A DNA stretch of 64,000 nucleotides from Terrihabitans soli (lineage in GTDB: Bacteria; Pseudomonadota; Alphaproteobacteria; Rhizobiales; Methylopilaceae). A program made the translations under genes and the position numbers. The notes under the pieces are model-generated. The model had not been told where the DNA came from and ran no database searches. It was given only the letters and a program-made list of their open reading frames with translations. Of this stretch, positions 7,811-16,882 are shown piece after piece. The DNA is taken from the NCBI RefSeq assembly GCF_014191545.1, contig NZ_AP023361.1, positions 2,942,501 through 3,006,500 on the forward strand. The letters run 5' to 3'. Position 1 is the first letter of the stretch. Every line of letters starts with the position of its first letter.

Positions 7811-8944
7811 TTACCGCCGCCAGATAAGCAGCGATATCAGAGGGATCGAAGGGGGGCCGGCATAGGCGCCGATCCCGTCGTCCAGCACCGGGCGCTGGGT
7901 CATGGACGCCAGCGCGGCGTCATAGGTCGCGGGTGAGAAGCAGGCATTCACCGCCTCGACCTGGGCTGTTTCGAAAGGAGCCTGCCCCCAGCGCACCATC
8001 TGGGCGTAGAGCCAGAGCGCCTGCCGCGCTTCGGGCCGCGCCAGCGTGGAATCGATCACGAGGTAGCGGGCGTTTTCGCGCACGCGCCCCGGCGGGTCGA
8101 TCTTCAGGCGCCCTTGCAGCGCACGGACGATCAGATCCGGCGTGACATTCAGCCGGCCAGGCGCAGCGAGCATATGCGCAAGCTCGCCGCGGTTTTCGGG
8201 ATTGGCGCACCAGGCCGTCGCGCGAATGACGGCGCGCGTCAGCGCGTTCAGCGCCGCGGCATTCTCCTCAGCCCACGCCGCCCGGACGCCGAGCACCTTT
8301 TCCGGGCAGGTCGCGAGAATGTCGGTACCGAGATGGGCGATACGCCCGATGCCGGCTTCGACGGCGACGCTGCCCCAGGGCGCACCGACGCAGAAGCCAT
8401 GCACATGACCGCTGGTGAGGCTGTCGACCATGTAAGGCGGCGGCAGAACGACAAGCCGCACATCCTCATCCGGATCGATGCCGGACGCCGCCATCCAGAA
8501 GCGCAGAAGGTAATTGTGCGAGGAGAAGGGAAAGGTCATGCCGAAAGACAGCTTGTCTTCGCCCTTGGCCGTTCGCGCGGCGATCAGCTTCTTCAGCGCG
8601 GCGCCCGTGACTGCGGGATCGTCGAGATCGCCTTCCGCCAGCGCGCTCAGCGCAAAATAGGTGTCATTGCCAAGGAGAATTGAATTGCCGTTCTGACTGA
8701 GAACGACGGGCGCCAGCAGCGGCACTTTCGCGTAATCAAGCCCGAGGCTTTCGGCGATGGCGAGCGGCGCGAGAAGATGCGCGGCTTCGAAATGTCCGAG
8801 ATTGAGCTTGTCGCGAATATTCGACCACGATACTTCGCGCACGAGTTCGAGATCGATGCCCTCGCCCGCGGCAAAACCGCGATCGGCCGTTGCGACCAGA
8901 ACCGCGGCATCGACAAGCGGAATGAAACCGGCGCGCACCCTCAT
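7811..8944 (-). CDS. nasS: Nitrate/nitrite sensor NasS (NrtA-like, cytoplasmic)
   Basis: 377 residues, homologous to the NrtA/CmpA binding proteins (starts MRVRAGFIPLVDAAVLVATA, later GFCVGAPWG) but with no signal peptide. That is the hallmark of NasS, which binds nitrate in the cytoplasm and holds NasT inactive when nitrate is absent. It overlaps nasT by ATGA, so the two are made in a coupled ratio. The 296-base gap downstream to nrtA holds the promoter/leader features listed separately. Confidence 0.88.
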   Translation of the reverse strand: MRVRAGFIPLVDAAVLVATADRGFAAGEGIDLELVREVSWSNIRDKLNLGHFEAAHLLAPLAIAESLGLDYAKVPLLAPVVLSQNGNSILLGNDTYFALSALAEGDLDDPAVTGAALKKLIAARTAKGEDKLSFGMTFPFSSHNYLLRFWMAASGIDPDEDVRLVVLPPPYMVDSLTSGHVHGFCVGAPWGSVAVEAGIGRIAHLGTDILATCPEKVLGVRAAWAEENAAALNALTRAVIRATAWCANPENRGELAHMLAAPGRLNVTPDLIVRALQGRLKIDPPGRVRENARYLVIDSTLARPEARQALWLYAQMVRWGQAPFETAQVEAVNACFSPATYDAALASMTQRPVLDDGIGAYAGPPSIPLISLLIWRR

Positions 8945-9516
8945 TTCAAAAGCTCGGAGGCTGTAATGACGGATTGCGCGATCTCGGCAACCTTCTTCTG
9001 CTCGTTCATCGCCTTCGAGCGCAGAAGGTTATAGGCGTCCTCTTCGCTGAGGCCGCGCGCCCGCATCAGAATGCCTTTGGCGCGGTCGATGATTTTGCGT
9101 TCGGCGAGCGAGGCCTTGGCGATGTCGAGTTCGCGGCGCAGATTGTCGAATTCTTGGAAGCGCGCCACGGCGACATCGAGGATCGGCTTGACGCGGTTTG
9201 CCGTCAGCCCATCGACGACATAAGCGCTGACGCCGGCGCTGACCGCCGCCTTCATGGCGTCGCTGTCGCTTTGATCGACGAACATCACAATGGGGCGCGG
9301 ACGTTCGCGGCTTGCGACGCGCAGCTGCTCGATCGTATCGCGATCGGGCAGATCGAGATCGACGATCAGAACATCCGGTTCGGTTTGCCTCAAAAGATCA
9401 AGAAGATGGCCGGGAGCCGTCGCGACCTGGACGTCGAGATTCGGATCCTCACGCAGCGCCTTCTCGACGATTTCGGCCCGTTTCCGATCTTGGTCGACAA
9501 CTAATACCCGCAGCAC
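8941..9516 (-). CDS. nasT: Nitrate-responsive antiterminator NasT (receiver + ANTAR)
   Basis: 191 residues. An N-terminal receiver-like domain (RVLVVDQD, D53 in LIVDLDLPD) is followed from about residue 135 by an ANTAR RNA-binding domain (ERKIIDRAKGILMRARGLSE). GTG 9516 is chosen because AAGGGG lies seven bases before it; a longer frame to 9561 would run into the promoter element. NasT binds leader RNA of the nrt operon and allows readthrough when nitrate frees it from NasS. Confidence 0.92.
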   Translation of the reverse strand: MLRVLVVDQDRKRAEIVEKALREDPNLDVQVATAPGHLLDLLRQTEPDVLIVDLDLPDRDTIEQLRVASRERPRPIVMFVDQSDSDAMKAAVSAGVSAYVVDGLTANRVKPILDVAVARFQEFDNLRRELDIAKASLAERKIIDRAKGILMRARGLSEEDAYNLLRSKAMNEQKKVAEIAQSVITASELLK

Positions 9517-9544
9517 CTGACGCCCCTTGCTGTGCCCGTCCAAC

Positions 9545-9561
9545 AGCAATTCGCGGGCCAA
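9545..9561 (-). promoter_or_regulatory. Sigma-54 promoter of nasT-nasS
   Basis: Minus-strand TTGGCCCG-CGAA-TTGCT matches the -24/-12 consensus (TTGGCACG-N4-TTGCT) with a single change and exact GG-N10-GC spacing. The start would be near 9534, leaving an 18-base leader with the AAGGGG ribosome-binding site before GTG 9516. Nitrogen-limitation control by NtrC is the expected regulation, but no NtrC site was identified. Confidence 0.7.
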
Positions 9562-9610
9562 AAGCCATGGTTGTTTTCGTTAAGCTTACCCGCGGCGCGA
9601 GGCCTTAGCC

Positions 9611-10699
9611 TTATATCGCCGCCGCGCCAAGCACCCCCGCGAGCGCAGCCCCCAGCATCAGGCCGTCGAAAAGGGCCAGCCGCCCAGCGGAGGGACGCCC
9701 CTCATGGAGACCGATCGTCGCGGCGCCGAATCCGATGCCCCATCCGGCGCCGATCGACAGCATTCCGATGGAAATTGCCAAGGGTGAGCCGGACATGCCG
9801 GTCAGTGCAGCACCTGAGGCGGCGAAAGCGAGCGCCGGAACGGCCGCCCACTGCCAGCCGGTGCGCGCAACAAGCGGCGGCACGACTATCGCCGACGCGT
9901 ACATGGCGAGAACATGCCAGGCGACGAGGCCGGTGGCGCCGCCAAGGCTTCCCGTGCAAGCGAGAAAGCTGAGCGGGCCCTTCTGCATCGCCGCGGCCAT
10001 CATGAACCAGACCGCGCCGCCGATCAGAACCGGAAGAAGAAAAGAAGACCGCGTCTTGACCGTCTCGCGCGCGATCTGCACCGGCGGCTCGCGCAGGACG
10101 ATCGCGAGCGCGAGCGCAAGCACCTGCACGCATGCGGCGGCAAGCGCGGTGCCGACGATAAAATAAGGTTCTGCGAGATTTTCGGCGACACGGCTGAGCC
10201 ACGGCGCGATGAGCCCTGCCGCTGCGCCGGCGCCGAGCACAAAAGCAGACGAGGAAGGTTGACCGCCGATCACCGCCGCATGGCGATAGAACAAACCAAA
10301 GCCCTGGGCGCTGCCGAGCCAGAGCGCGCCAAGACACAGAATGGGAAACTGACGCGTGACGAGCGCGAAGGCAACGAGAAGCCCGCCGCCGATGCCAAGG
10401 CTTGCACCGAGCGCAAACGCCGCGCGCCGTCCGAACCGGTCGAGCAGGAGCGAAGCCGGAAAGGTCGCGAGGATCGCGCCGACAAACATCAGCGCCAGCG
10501 GCACCGCAGCGAAAATCTTACCCGGCGCAAGCTGCCAAGCCGCCACCGGCAGGATGGATGCCGTCAGCGACTGGGCCAGGGCGGACAGAGCAAAACCGGA
10601 CGCAAGCTGCACCAGAGACGGACGCACACCCGCAACGACATCGGCATCCGGAAAACCGATGCAGAGACACGAGAGATATCCGGCGCGCGCGCTGCTCAT
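9611..10699 (-). CDS. MFS-type membrane transporter, function unknown
   Basis: 362 residues, almost entirely hydrophobic with about 10-12 membrane segments and the MFS loop signature LLDRFGRRAAFALG. ATG 10699 overlaps the ccoS stop (ATGA), so it is translated as the last gene of the oxidase-assembly operon. The coupling suggests a role in cbb3 maturation, for example copper handling (CcoA, the known copper importer for cbb3, is also an MFS protein), but no Met-rich CcoA motif was recognised and the substrate is not established. Confidence 0.65.
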   Translation of the reverse strand: MSSARAGYLSCLCIGFPDADVVAGVRPSLVQLASGFALSALAQSLTASILPVAAWQLAPGKIFAAVPLALMFVGAILATFPASLLLDRFGRRAAFALGASLGIGGGLLVAFALVTRQFPILCLGALWLGSAQGFGLFYRHAAVIGGQPSSSAFVLGAGAAAGLIAPWLSRVAENLAEPYFIVGTALAAACVQVLALALAIVLREPPVQIARETVKTRSSFLLPVLIGGAVWFMMAAAMQKGPLSFLACTGSLGGATGLVAWHVLAMYASAIVVPPLVARTGWQWAAVPALAFAASGAALTGMSGSPLAISIGMLSIGAGWGIGFGAATIGLHEGRPSAGRLALFDGLMLGAALAGVLGAAAI

Positions 10700-10845
10700 G
10701 ATGCGAGATCGTCGTCCTGCAGCACGCGCACGGCTGCGCCGTCGAGATCTTCATACTGGCCGGTGCGCAGCGACCAGAGAAACGCACAAAGCCCGGCAAG
10801 GCCGAGCGCCAGCGCGATGGGGATGAGGAAGACGAGAATGTTCAT
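10696..10845 (-). CDS. ccoS: cbb3 oxidase maturation protein CcoS/FixS
   Basis: 49 residues: one N-terminal membrane helix (MNILVFLIPIALALGLAG) then a short acidic tail containing GQYEDLDGAAVRVL, which is the typical CcoS pattern. Overlaps ccoI and the MFS gene at both ends by ATGA. CcoS is needed for cofactor insertion into the cbb3 oxidase. Confidence 0.9.
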   Translation of the reverse strand: MNILVFLIPIALALGLAGLCAFLWSLRTGQYEDLDGAAVRVLQDDDLAS

Positions 10846-13067
10846 GGGGCCTCCGCGCTCCGTGGCACGAGAGAAGAAAGATCGTGCGCAGGTTCGGTTT
10901 CCGCCGCAGCCGGCGCGCGGGCGCGCAGCGCATTCAGCGTTACGAGGATCGAGGAGCCGGACATCGCTGCGGCGGCGACAAGCGGGGTTACATAACCCGC
11001 AAAAGCCAGCGGCACGGCGAACACATTGTAGACGACGGCAAGCCAGAGATTGCCCTTCATCAGCGCTCGCGCTTTGCGTGCCGTGCGCACCGATCCTGCG
11101 ACCGGGGCAAGCTTTACACCGAGGAACACCGCATCCGCATGCGCCTGCGCAAGATCGGCGGCGCTGATCGGCGACAGCGATACATAAGCTGCGGCAAGCG
11201 CCGGCGCGTCGTTGATCCCATCGCCCACCATCAGCACACGGCGGCCCGCGGCTTTCAGCTCTTCCAGCCGCGCGATCTTCTGCGCCGGATGTGTGGAGGC
11301 CGCCCAGCTTTCAACGCCGAGCGCCACCGCGACCGGAGCAACAGCCTCCGGCCGATCGCCGGAGAGAATATGAACGCCAAGGCCGAGCCGTTTCAGTTCG
11401 CCGACAACGGCTATCGCATCGGGCCTGAGGACTTGGGCGATCTCAAAAATCGCGGTCTTCGCGCCGTAGCGGAAAGCGGTGATGGAACGGGACGAGGACG
11501 GCGGCTCGACACCGCAGAAAGCCGGGCTGCCGAGCTTTGCTTCTACGCCGTCGACAATGGCGCTGACGCCGAGCCCGGACTGTTCGGATACATGATCATA
11601 GGGAATGCGCGCACGCGCTTCAGCCGCAACTGCCGAGGCCATAGGATGGCGGCTGGACAGCGCAAGGCGCGCGGCGATCTCAAGAAGCTCTTGATCGACG
11701 GACGCGGCGTTGATCACGCGCGCGTCCGGCAAAGTCAGCGTGCCTGTCTTGTCGAAGACGACGGTGTCGATTTCGGCAAGACGTTCGAGCGCATCGCTCG
11801 TGTTGAGGAACACACCCTGTTTGAACAGAGCGCCGGAGGACACGACCTGCACGGTCGGAATTGCGAGTGCAAGCGCGCACGGGCAGGTGATGATGAGAAC
11901 CGCAATCGCGGTAATCGCCGCGTCGTGGAAACTCGCGCCGGTCAGAAGCCAAAAGACAAGCGTCAGTGCGGCGGCGGTGTGAACCACCGGCGCATAAAGG
12001 CTCGCGGCGCGGTCGGCGAGCTTCACATAGTTCGAGCGCGCGGTTGAGGCGGTTTCCAGAAGCCGCTCGATCTCGTCGAGCAGCGTCTTGCCGTTCGCCG
12101 CTTTCACAAGAACGCGCAGCACCGAGGTGCGGTTGATCGTACCGGAGTAGATCCTCTCGCCCGGGCCGATGACGCGCAGCGCCGTTTCGCCGGTGATCAG
12201 GCTTTCGTCGATCTCGGTCTGTCCGACGAGAACCTCGCCATCGGCGGGCACGCGTTCGCCCGGCAGAACGACGACGATATCTCCGCCCGCAAGCGCCGAG
12301 ACCGGCACAAGAACCTGCTCGCCTTCCGGCGTCAGCCGATTGGCGGTTTCGGCCTTGAGCGCCGCAAGGTTCGAGGCCACGGCGCGCGTCTTGCGCCGCA
12401 TGGCATGATCGAGATAGCGGCCGCAGAGCAGGAAGAAGAGCAGCATGACCGCCGAGTCGAAATAGACAAGCTCGGCATGGTTCAGGGTCTCGACGACCGA
12501 CATCCCGAGCGCGAGGCATACGCCGATCGAGATCGGCACATCCATGTTCAGGCGCCCGCCGCGGATCGCCGCAATGGCGCTGCGGAAGAAGGGCTGTCCG
12601 GCATAGGCCGCCGCCGGAAGCGCGATAAGCCCCGAGAGCCAATGGAAGAAATCGCGCGTTTCCGGCGTGATGTCGGTGACATTGCCCGACCAGACGGAAA
12701 CGGCCAGCAGCATGACATTCATCGCCGCAAAGCCCGCAACGGCAAGGCAGCGCAGCAACCATTTCGACTGCTGATCTTCCAGCGCCTCGGCAAGGCGCGG
12801 CGCAAAGGGATGCGCACGATAGCCGCGGGCAGCGAGGCGTTCGATCACCTCGCCCGGGTTGAACTGATCGCCGTTCCATTCGACGGCGAGACGGTGGTTC
12901 GAATAATTGAGGCGGGCGCGCGTGAGGCCGCGCATATCCGCAACGGAGCTTTCGATATCGCCGATGCAGGGCGCGCAGGTTACGCCCTCGACGGCGAATT
13001 CAGCCCGCCTTGAGCCGTCCTCGCCTGTGACGACGAGATTGGAAAGATCGAGGGAAGCGGCAGTCAT
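10842..13067 (-). CDS. ccoI: Copper-translocating P1B-type ATPase CcoI/FixI
   Basis: 741 residues. N-terminal heavy-metal-associated domain with C31-x2-C34 (GVTCAPCIGD), eight membrane segments, CPC metal site (C395-P-C397, ITCPCALALA), phosphorylation motif DKTGTLT with D439, and a C-terminal MVGDGINDAPAL hinge. In the fixGHIS context this is the exporter that supplies copper for cbb3 assembly rather than a detoxification pump. Overlaps ccoH and ccoS by ATGA. Confidence 0.93.
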   Translation of the reverse strand: MTAASLDLSNLVVTGEDGSRRAEFAVEGVTCAPCIGDIESSVADMRGLTRARLNYSNHRLAVEWNGDQFNPGEVIERLAARGYRAHPFAPRLAEALEDQQSKWLLRCLAVAGFAAMNVMLLAVSVWSGNVTDITPETRDFFHWLSGLIALPAAAYAGQPFFRSAIAAIRGGRLNMDVPISIGVCLALGMSVVETLNHAELVYFDSAVMLLFFLLCGRYLDHAMRRKTRAVASNLAALKAETANRLTPEGEQVLVPVSALAGGDIVVVLPGERVPADGEVLVGQTEIDESLITGETALRVIGPGERIYSGTINRTSVLRVLVKAANGKTLLDEIERLLETASTARSNYVKLADRAASLYAPVVHTAAALTLVFWLLTGASFHDAAITAIAVLIITCPCALALAIPTVQVVSSGALFKQGVFLNTSDALERLAEIDTVVFDKTGTLTLPDARVINAASVDQELLEIAARLALSSRHPMASAVAAEARARIPYDHVSEQSGLGVSAIVDGVEAKLGSPAFCGVEPPSSSRSITAFRYGAKTAIFEIAQVLRPDAIAVVGELKRLGLGVHILSGDRPEAVAPVAVALGVESWAASTHPAQKIARLEELKAAGRRVLMVGDGINDAPALAAAYVSLSPISAADLAQAHADAVFLGVKLAPVAGSVRTARKARALMKGNLWLAVVYNVFAVPLAFAGYVTPLVAAAAMSGSSILVTLNALRARAPAAAETEPAHDLSSLVPRSAEAP

Positions 13068-13582
13068 GGGATCACCACACGCGATGACGAACGGAAGGCA
13101 TGCGCGTCATCTTTCAGAATATCGACTTCGAGCGTCCACTGTCCGGCGGGCACATCGGATGCCGCGATATAGATTCCGTTACCGCCTGGCCTTGCCGCAA
13201 GCGCGATGTCGCGCCGTGCATCTGCCGGATGATGCAGTTCGACCGCAACGTCGAGACCGTTGATTTCATGCCCTGCTGCATCGCGGACGGCGACGCTGAT
13301 ATTCACCGCGCCGTTTGCCGCGCGATCGACCGCTCCCTCGACTTTCCAGCCGAGAGCGTCCTGGGCATGAGCGGCGCGCGTATCGGCGCCGAAAGCGAGG
13401 CCGGCTTTATAGGCGCTGGCGACCTCGACCCCGCCAAAGGTCGAGACGGCAAGCCGCGCCATGGTGAAGTTGACGGCAATGACAACGCCGAAGAATCCGA
13501 GCAGCGCGAACAGCACGAAGCGGCCGGTGATCTCGTATTCTTTCGAGCGGTTGTCATTGTGCGGCTGAAGCAGGGTCGGCAT
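13064..13582 (-). CDS. ccoH: cbb3 oxidase assembly protein CcoH/FixH
   Basis: 172 residues. One N-terminal membrane anchor (FVLFALLGFFGVVIAVNF) is followed by a periplasmic beta-rich FixH domain. ATG 13582 lies one base after the ccoG stop and gives the conserved start MPTLLQPHN. CcoH stabilises the assembling oxidase and acts with CcoG, CcoI and CcoS encoded alongside. Confidence 0.88.
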   Translation of the reverse strand: MPTLLQPHNDNRSKEYEITGRFVLFALLGFFGVVIAVNFTMARLAVSTFGGVEVASAYKAGLAFGADTRAAHAQDALGWKVEGAVDRAANGAVNISVAVRDAAGHEINGLDVAVELHHPADARRDIALAARPGGNGIYIAASDVPAGQWTLEVDILKDDAHAFRSSSRVVIP

Positions 13583-13583
13583 G

Positions 13584-15056
13584 TCAGGGCCCCTTGAAAT
13601 AGTCATAGGCGATGGCCGCCTCACCGCCCGAAACGGGCGTTGCGACGATGCCGATGCGGATACTGGCCTGCGGCGGAAGTTCGTCGCGATAGGTCACGAG
13701 CAGCCGCACTTCCTGCGTCTGATCGGGCCGCACCATCACAACCGGCCGGCCGCTTTCCGTTTCGGCGATACCGACGGCTTCGATTTCGGCGCCGTTGAGA
13801 CCGGTCACCGAAAGCGCAAAACGCGCTTCCGTGCCGAGCTTGTTGAGGAGACGCAGCGTATAGCCGTTGCGGATCGTGCCGTCGGACAGGCGGATATAGA
13901 CGGGGTTTCGGTCGTGCAGCACGCTGATGCCTGAGACTTCGCGCGTGCCGAGCGCAAACGCCATGATCCCCGCAACAAACAGAATGAGCCCGGCATAAAG
14001 GATCGTGCGCGGCCGCACGATACGGCGCACTTCCTTCTCGCCCGCAAGGCGGCGGCGGATATTGGCGTCGTTGTCATAAGCGATGAGGCCTGTCGGACGG
14101 TTGAGCTTCGTCATAACGGAATCGCAGGCATCGACGCACAGGCCGCAATTGACGCAGGCGAGCTGATTGCCGTCGCGGATATCGACGCCTGTCGGACAGG
14201 CGTGCAGGCACTGGAAGCAGTCGACGCAATCGCCCGCCGGAAGTCCGGCAAGACGCAGCGCTTCGTTCTTCTTGTAGTGGCCGCGCGGCTCGCCGCGGTC
14301 ATAGCGATAGGTGACGGTGAGCGCGTCCTCGTCCGTCAGCGCCGCCTGGATGCGCGGCCATGGGCACATATAGGTGCAGACCTGCTCACGCATATGCCCG
14401 GCAAGCGTATAGGTCGTCGCCGTCAGGATGCCGATCCAGATCCACGCCATCGGCGGCGCGGTCAAAGTCGCAAGCTGGTGCACCAAAGTCGGCGCATCGG
14501 CGAAATAGAGAACCCAGGCGCCGCCGGTCCACCAGGCAATCGCCAGCCAGATCGTATGCTTGACGCTGCGGCGGATGAGCTTCGCAACGCTCCACGGCGC
14601 GTTCTCGAGCCGGATGCGCGAACGACGATCGCCTTCGACAAAGCGCTCGACGGCGAGAAACAGATCGGTCCAAACAGTCTGCGGGCAGAGATAGCCGCAC
14701 CAGACGCGGCCGCCGACCGCGTTCATCAGAAACAGTGCGAGCGCCGCCAGAATGAGAAGGCCGGTGATGTAATAGACTTCCTGCGGCCAGATCTCGATGA
14801 AGAAGAAGTAGAAGCGCTGATGCGCGAAATCGACAAGCACCGCCTGGCCCGGCGCGTCCGGGCCGCGATCCCAGCGCACGAAGGGCAGGAAATAATAGAT
14901 GCCGAGCGTTACGATCAGAAGGGCGGTCTTGATGCGCCGGAACTTGCCATGCACCGCATTCGGGAAAATCTTCTGGCGGCCGGCATAAAGCGGCCCCTCG
15001 TCATTGTCGTGCGACGCCGGACGATCCTTCGCGTGATTGATGACAAGGCTGATCAT
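13584..15056 (-). CDS. ccoG: cbb3 oxidase accessory ferredoxin-type protein CcoG/FixG
   Basis: 490 residues. Several membrane segments, cytoplasmic cysteines in GYLCPQTVW and CTYMCPWPR, two [4Fe-4S] motifs (CVDCFQCLHACPTG and CVNCGLCVDACDS), and a C-terminal immunoglobulin-like periplasmic domain. CcoG has been shown to reduce Cu(II) during cbb3 copper delivery. It begins the ccoGHIS half of the cluster, 45 bases after ccoP. Confidence 0.93.
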   Translation of the reverse strand: MISLVINHAKDRPASHDNDEGPLYAGRQKIFPNAVHGKFRRIKTALLIVTLGIYYFLPFVRWDRGPDAPGQAVLVDFAHQRFYFFFIEIWPQEVYYITGLLILAALALFLMNAVGGRVWCGYLCPQTVWTDLFLAVERFVEGDRRSRIRLENAPWSVAKLIRRSVKHTIWLAIAWWTGGAWVLYFADAPTLVHQLATLTAPPMAWIWIGILTATTYTLAGHMREQVCTYMCPWPRIQAALTDEDALTVTYRYDRGEPRGHYKKNEALRLAGLPAGDCVDCFQCLHACPTGVDIRDGNQLACVNCGLCVDACDSVMTKLNRPTGLIAYDNDANIRRRLAGEKEVRRIVRPRTILYAGLILFVAGIMAFALGTREVSGISVLHDRNPVYIRLSDGTIRNGYTLRLLNKLGTEARFALSVTGLNGAEIEAVGIAETESGRPVVMVRPDQTQEVRLLVTYRDELPPQASIRIGIVATPVSGGEAAIAYDYFKGP

Positions 15057-15101
15057 TCCGACACCGCATAACTCCGAGAAACCGCCCTTCCCCCGGCGGT
15101 T

Positions 15102-15980
15102 CTATTCGCCTCCGCCCAAAGTATGCACGTAGACCGCAAGCGACTTGATGGTCGCCTCGTCGAGGCGTCCCTGCCAGTTCGGCATCACGCCGCCGCGGCC
15201 GTTCCAGACGCTCTGAAACACATCTTCGCGGCTCGATCCGTAGAGCCAGATGACATCGGTGAGGTTCGGCGCGCCCGTGTCACGCTTGCCTTTTCCGTCG
15301 TCGCCATGACACGAGGCGCAATTCTGCTTGAAGATCGCCGCACCCGCGGGAAGGTCGCTCCCTGCCCGAACCTCGAGACCCGAGAGCGAGCGCACATAAT
15401 CGACCACAAGATCGACCTGCGGCCGCTGCAGCATGCCGGTCCGGCCAAAAGGCAGCATCACGCCGGAATGGGCTTTCTGATCGGCGGAGCGCACGCCATG
15501 GCGGATCGTCGTTGCGATCTGATCGAGTGTCCCGCCCCACAGCCAGTCGTCGTCGTTGAGATTGGGATAGCCGACCGCACCGGAGGCGCCCGAACCGTGA
15601 CAGGTCGCGCAGTTCGTCGCGAAGGCCGCCTTTCCCTGCGCACGCGCATAGGACAGGAGATCGGGCGTATTTTCGATCTCGGACAGGCCGGCGCTGATGA
15701 TTTTCTTTCCGGTCTCCCCGCGGATCGCATGGAGTTCGGCAATGCTGTCTTCGACGGCCGTGCGCGTCATCCAGCCGGAAACACCGGTGGTATAGCTCGT
15801 CACGAGCGGCCAGGCCGGATAAAAAATCCAGTAGCCGACCGCCCAGACGATCGTTGCGTAAAGCGTCCACAGCCACCAGCGCGGCAGCGGCGTGTTCAGT
15901 TCGCGGATGCCGTCCCATTCATGGCCAGTCGTTTCACGGCCGGTGACCTGATCGACGCCGGGCTTGTCATCGTGAGCCAT
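15102..15980 (-). CDS. ccoP: cbb3 cytochrome oxidase dihaem subunit CcoP/FixP
   Basis: 292 residues. An N-terminal membrane anchor (ATIVWAVGYWIFYPAWPL) precedes two c-type haem motifs, CATCH and CASCH, with downstream Met ligand regions (VMLPFG, VMPNW). ATG 15980 gives MAHDDKPGVD; a GTG six bases upstream overlaps the ccoQ stop and is an alternative. It passes electrons from cytochrome c to CcoO/CcoN. Confidence 0.94.
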   Translation of the reverse strand: MAHDDKPGVDQVTGRETTGHEWDGIRELNTPLPRWWLWTLYATIVWAVGYWIFYPAWPLVTSYTTGVSGWMTRTAVEDSIAELHAIRGETGKKIISAGLSEIENTPDLLSYARAQGKAAFATNCATCHGSGASGAVGYPNLNDDDWLWGGTLDQIATTIRHGVRSADQKAHSGVMLPFGRTGMLQRPQVDLVVDYVRSLSGLEVRAGSDLPAGAAIFKQNCASCHGDDGKGKRDTGAPNLTDVIWLYGSSREDVFQSVWNGRGGVMPNWQGRLDEATIKSLAVYVHTLGGGE

Positions 15981-15982
15981 GG

Positions 15983-16141
15983 TCACTCGTCCTCATCCAG
16001 CGGCATGCGCGCCGCGCGATCGAACTTCTTCTTGTTGCGCGGCGCGAGCGCATACATGACGACGCCGAGAAAGCCGACGACGAACAGCACGAGACCCCAA
16101 GTCTGCGCAAACTCGGCAAGCGAGGTGTAGATGTCGCTCAT
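15983..16141 (-). CDS. ccoQ: cbb3 oxidase small subunit CcoQ/FixQ
   Basis: 52 residues: one membrane helix ([20 protein letters not shown]) followed by a basic [10 protein letters not shown] tail, as in CcoQ. Its ATG overlaps the ccoO stop by ATGA and its stop overlaps the ccoP start region. CcoQ stabilises the oxidase. Confidence 0.92.
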   Translation of the reverse strand: MSDIYTSLAEFAQTWGLVLFVVGFLGVVMYALAPRNKKKFDRAARMPLDEDE

Positions 16142-16872
16142 CTGATGTTCGCCTTGTTGTCGTAGAGTTTGAAATCGACCAGCGTGCCGAGCATCTGCAA
16201 ATAGGCGATAAGCGCATCGGCTTCGGTGAGGCGTGACGGGTCGCCGTCGAAATCACGCGCCTGCGCCTTCGGATAGCGCGCAAGAAGCGCATCCTGATCG
16301 TCGCCGTCGGTCGTTGCCTGGGTACGCAGATCGGCGATCGCCTTCTCGATCATCTCCGGCGTATAGGGCACGCCGAGCGCGGCCTGCACACGCATGTCCT
16401 GCGCAATTTCTTGAGCTTCCAGAGGACTTTTCCCGAGCTGCGGATAGGACGGCATGATGCTTTCGGGCACCGCGCGGCGCGGATCGTCGAGATGCTCTTT
16501 GTGCCAGGCGTCGGAATATCTGCCGCCGAGGCGCGCAAGGTCGGGCCCTGTGCGTTTCGAGCCCCATTGAAAGGGCCGGTCGTACATGCTCTCGGCCGCG
16601 AGCGAATAATGGCCGTAGCGTTCGACTTCATCGCGCAGCGGACGGATTTGCTGCGAATGGCAATTGTAGCAGCCCTCGCGGACATAGATGTTGCGTCCGG
16701 CAAGTTCGAGCGGCGAATAGGGCCGCATGCCGTCTACTGTCTCGATGGTGCTCTTCAGATAAAAGAGAGGCGCAATCTCCACGAGGCCGCCGATCGAGAT
16801 CACGATCAGGACGCCGATCAGGAGGATCGCCGAATTCGTCTCGAAGATTTTGTGTCTGTTCCAGATCGACAT
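16138..16872 (-). CDS. ccoO: cbb3 cytochrome oxidase monohaem subunit CcoO/FixO
   Basis: 244 residues. N-terminal membrane anchor ([19 protein letters not shown]), single c-haem motif CYNCH within the conserved [20 protein letters not shown], then the CcoO signature including [19 protein letters not shown]. Forms the catalytic core with CcoN. Confidence 0.95.
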   Translation of the reverse strand: MSIWNRHKIFETNSAILLIGVLIVISIGGLVEIAPLFYLKSTIETVDGMRPYSPLELAGRNIYVREGCYNCHSQQIRPLRDEVERYGHYSLAAESMYDRPFQWGSKRTGPDLARLGGRYSDAWHKEHLDDPRRAVPESIMPSYPQLGKSPLEAQEIAQDMRVQAALGVPYTPEMIEKAIADLRTQATTDGDDQDALLARYPKAQARDFDGDPSRLTEADALIAYLQMLGTLVDFKLYDNKANIR

Positions 16873-16882
16873 CGTGTGTCCA

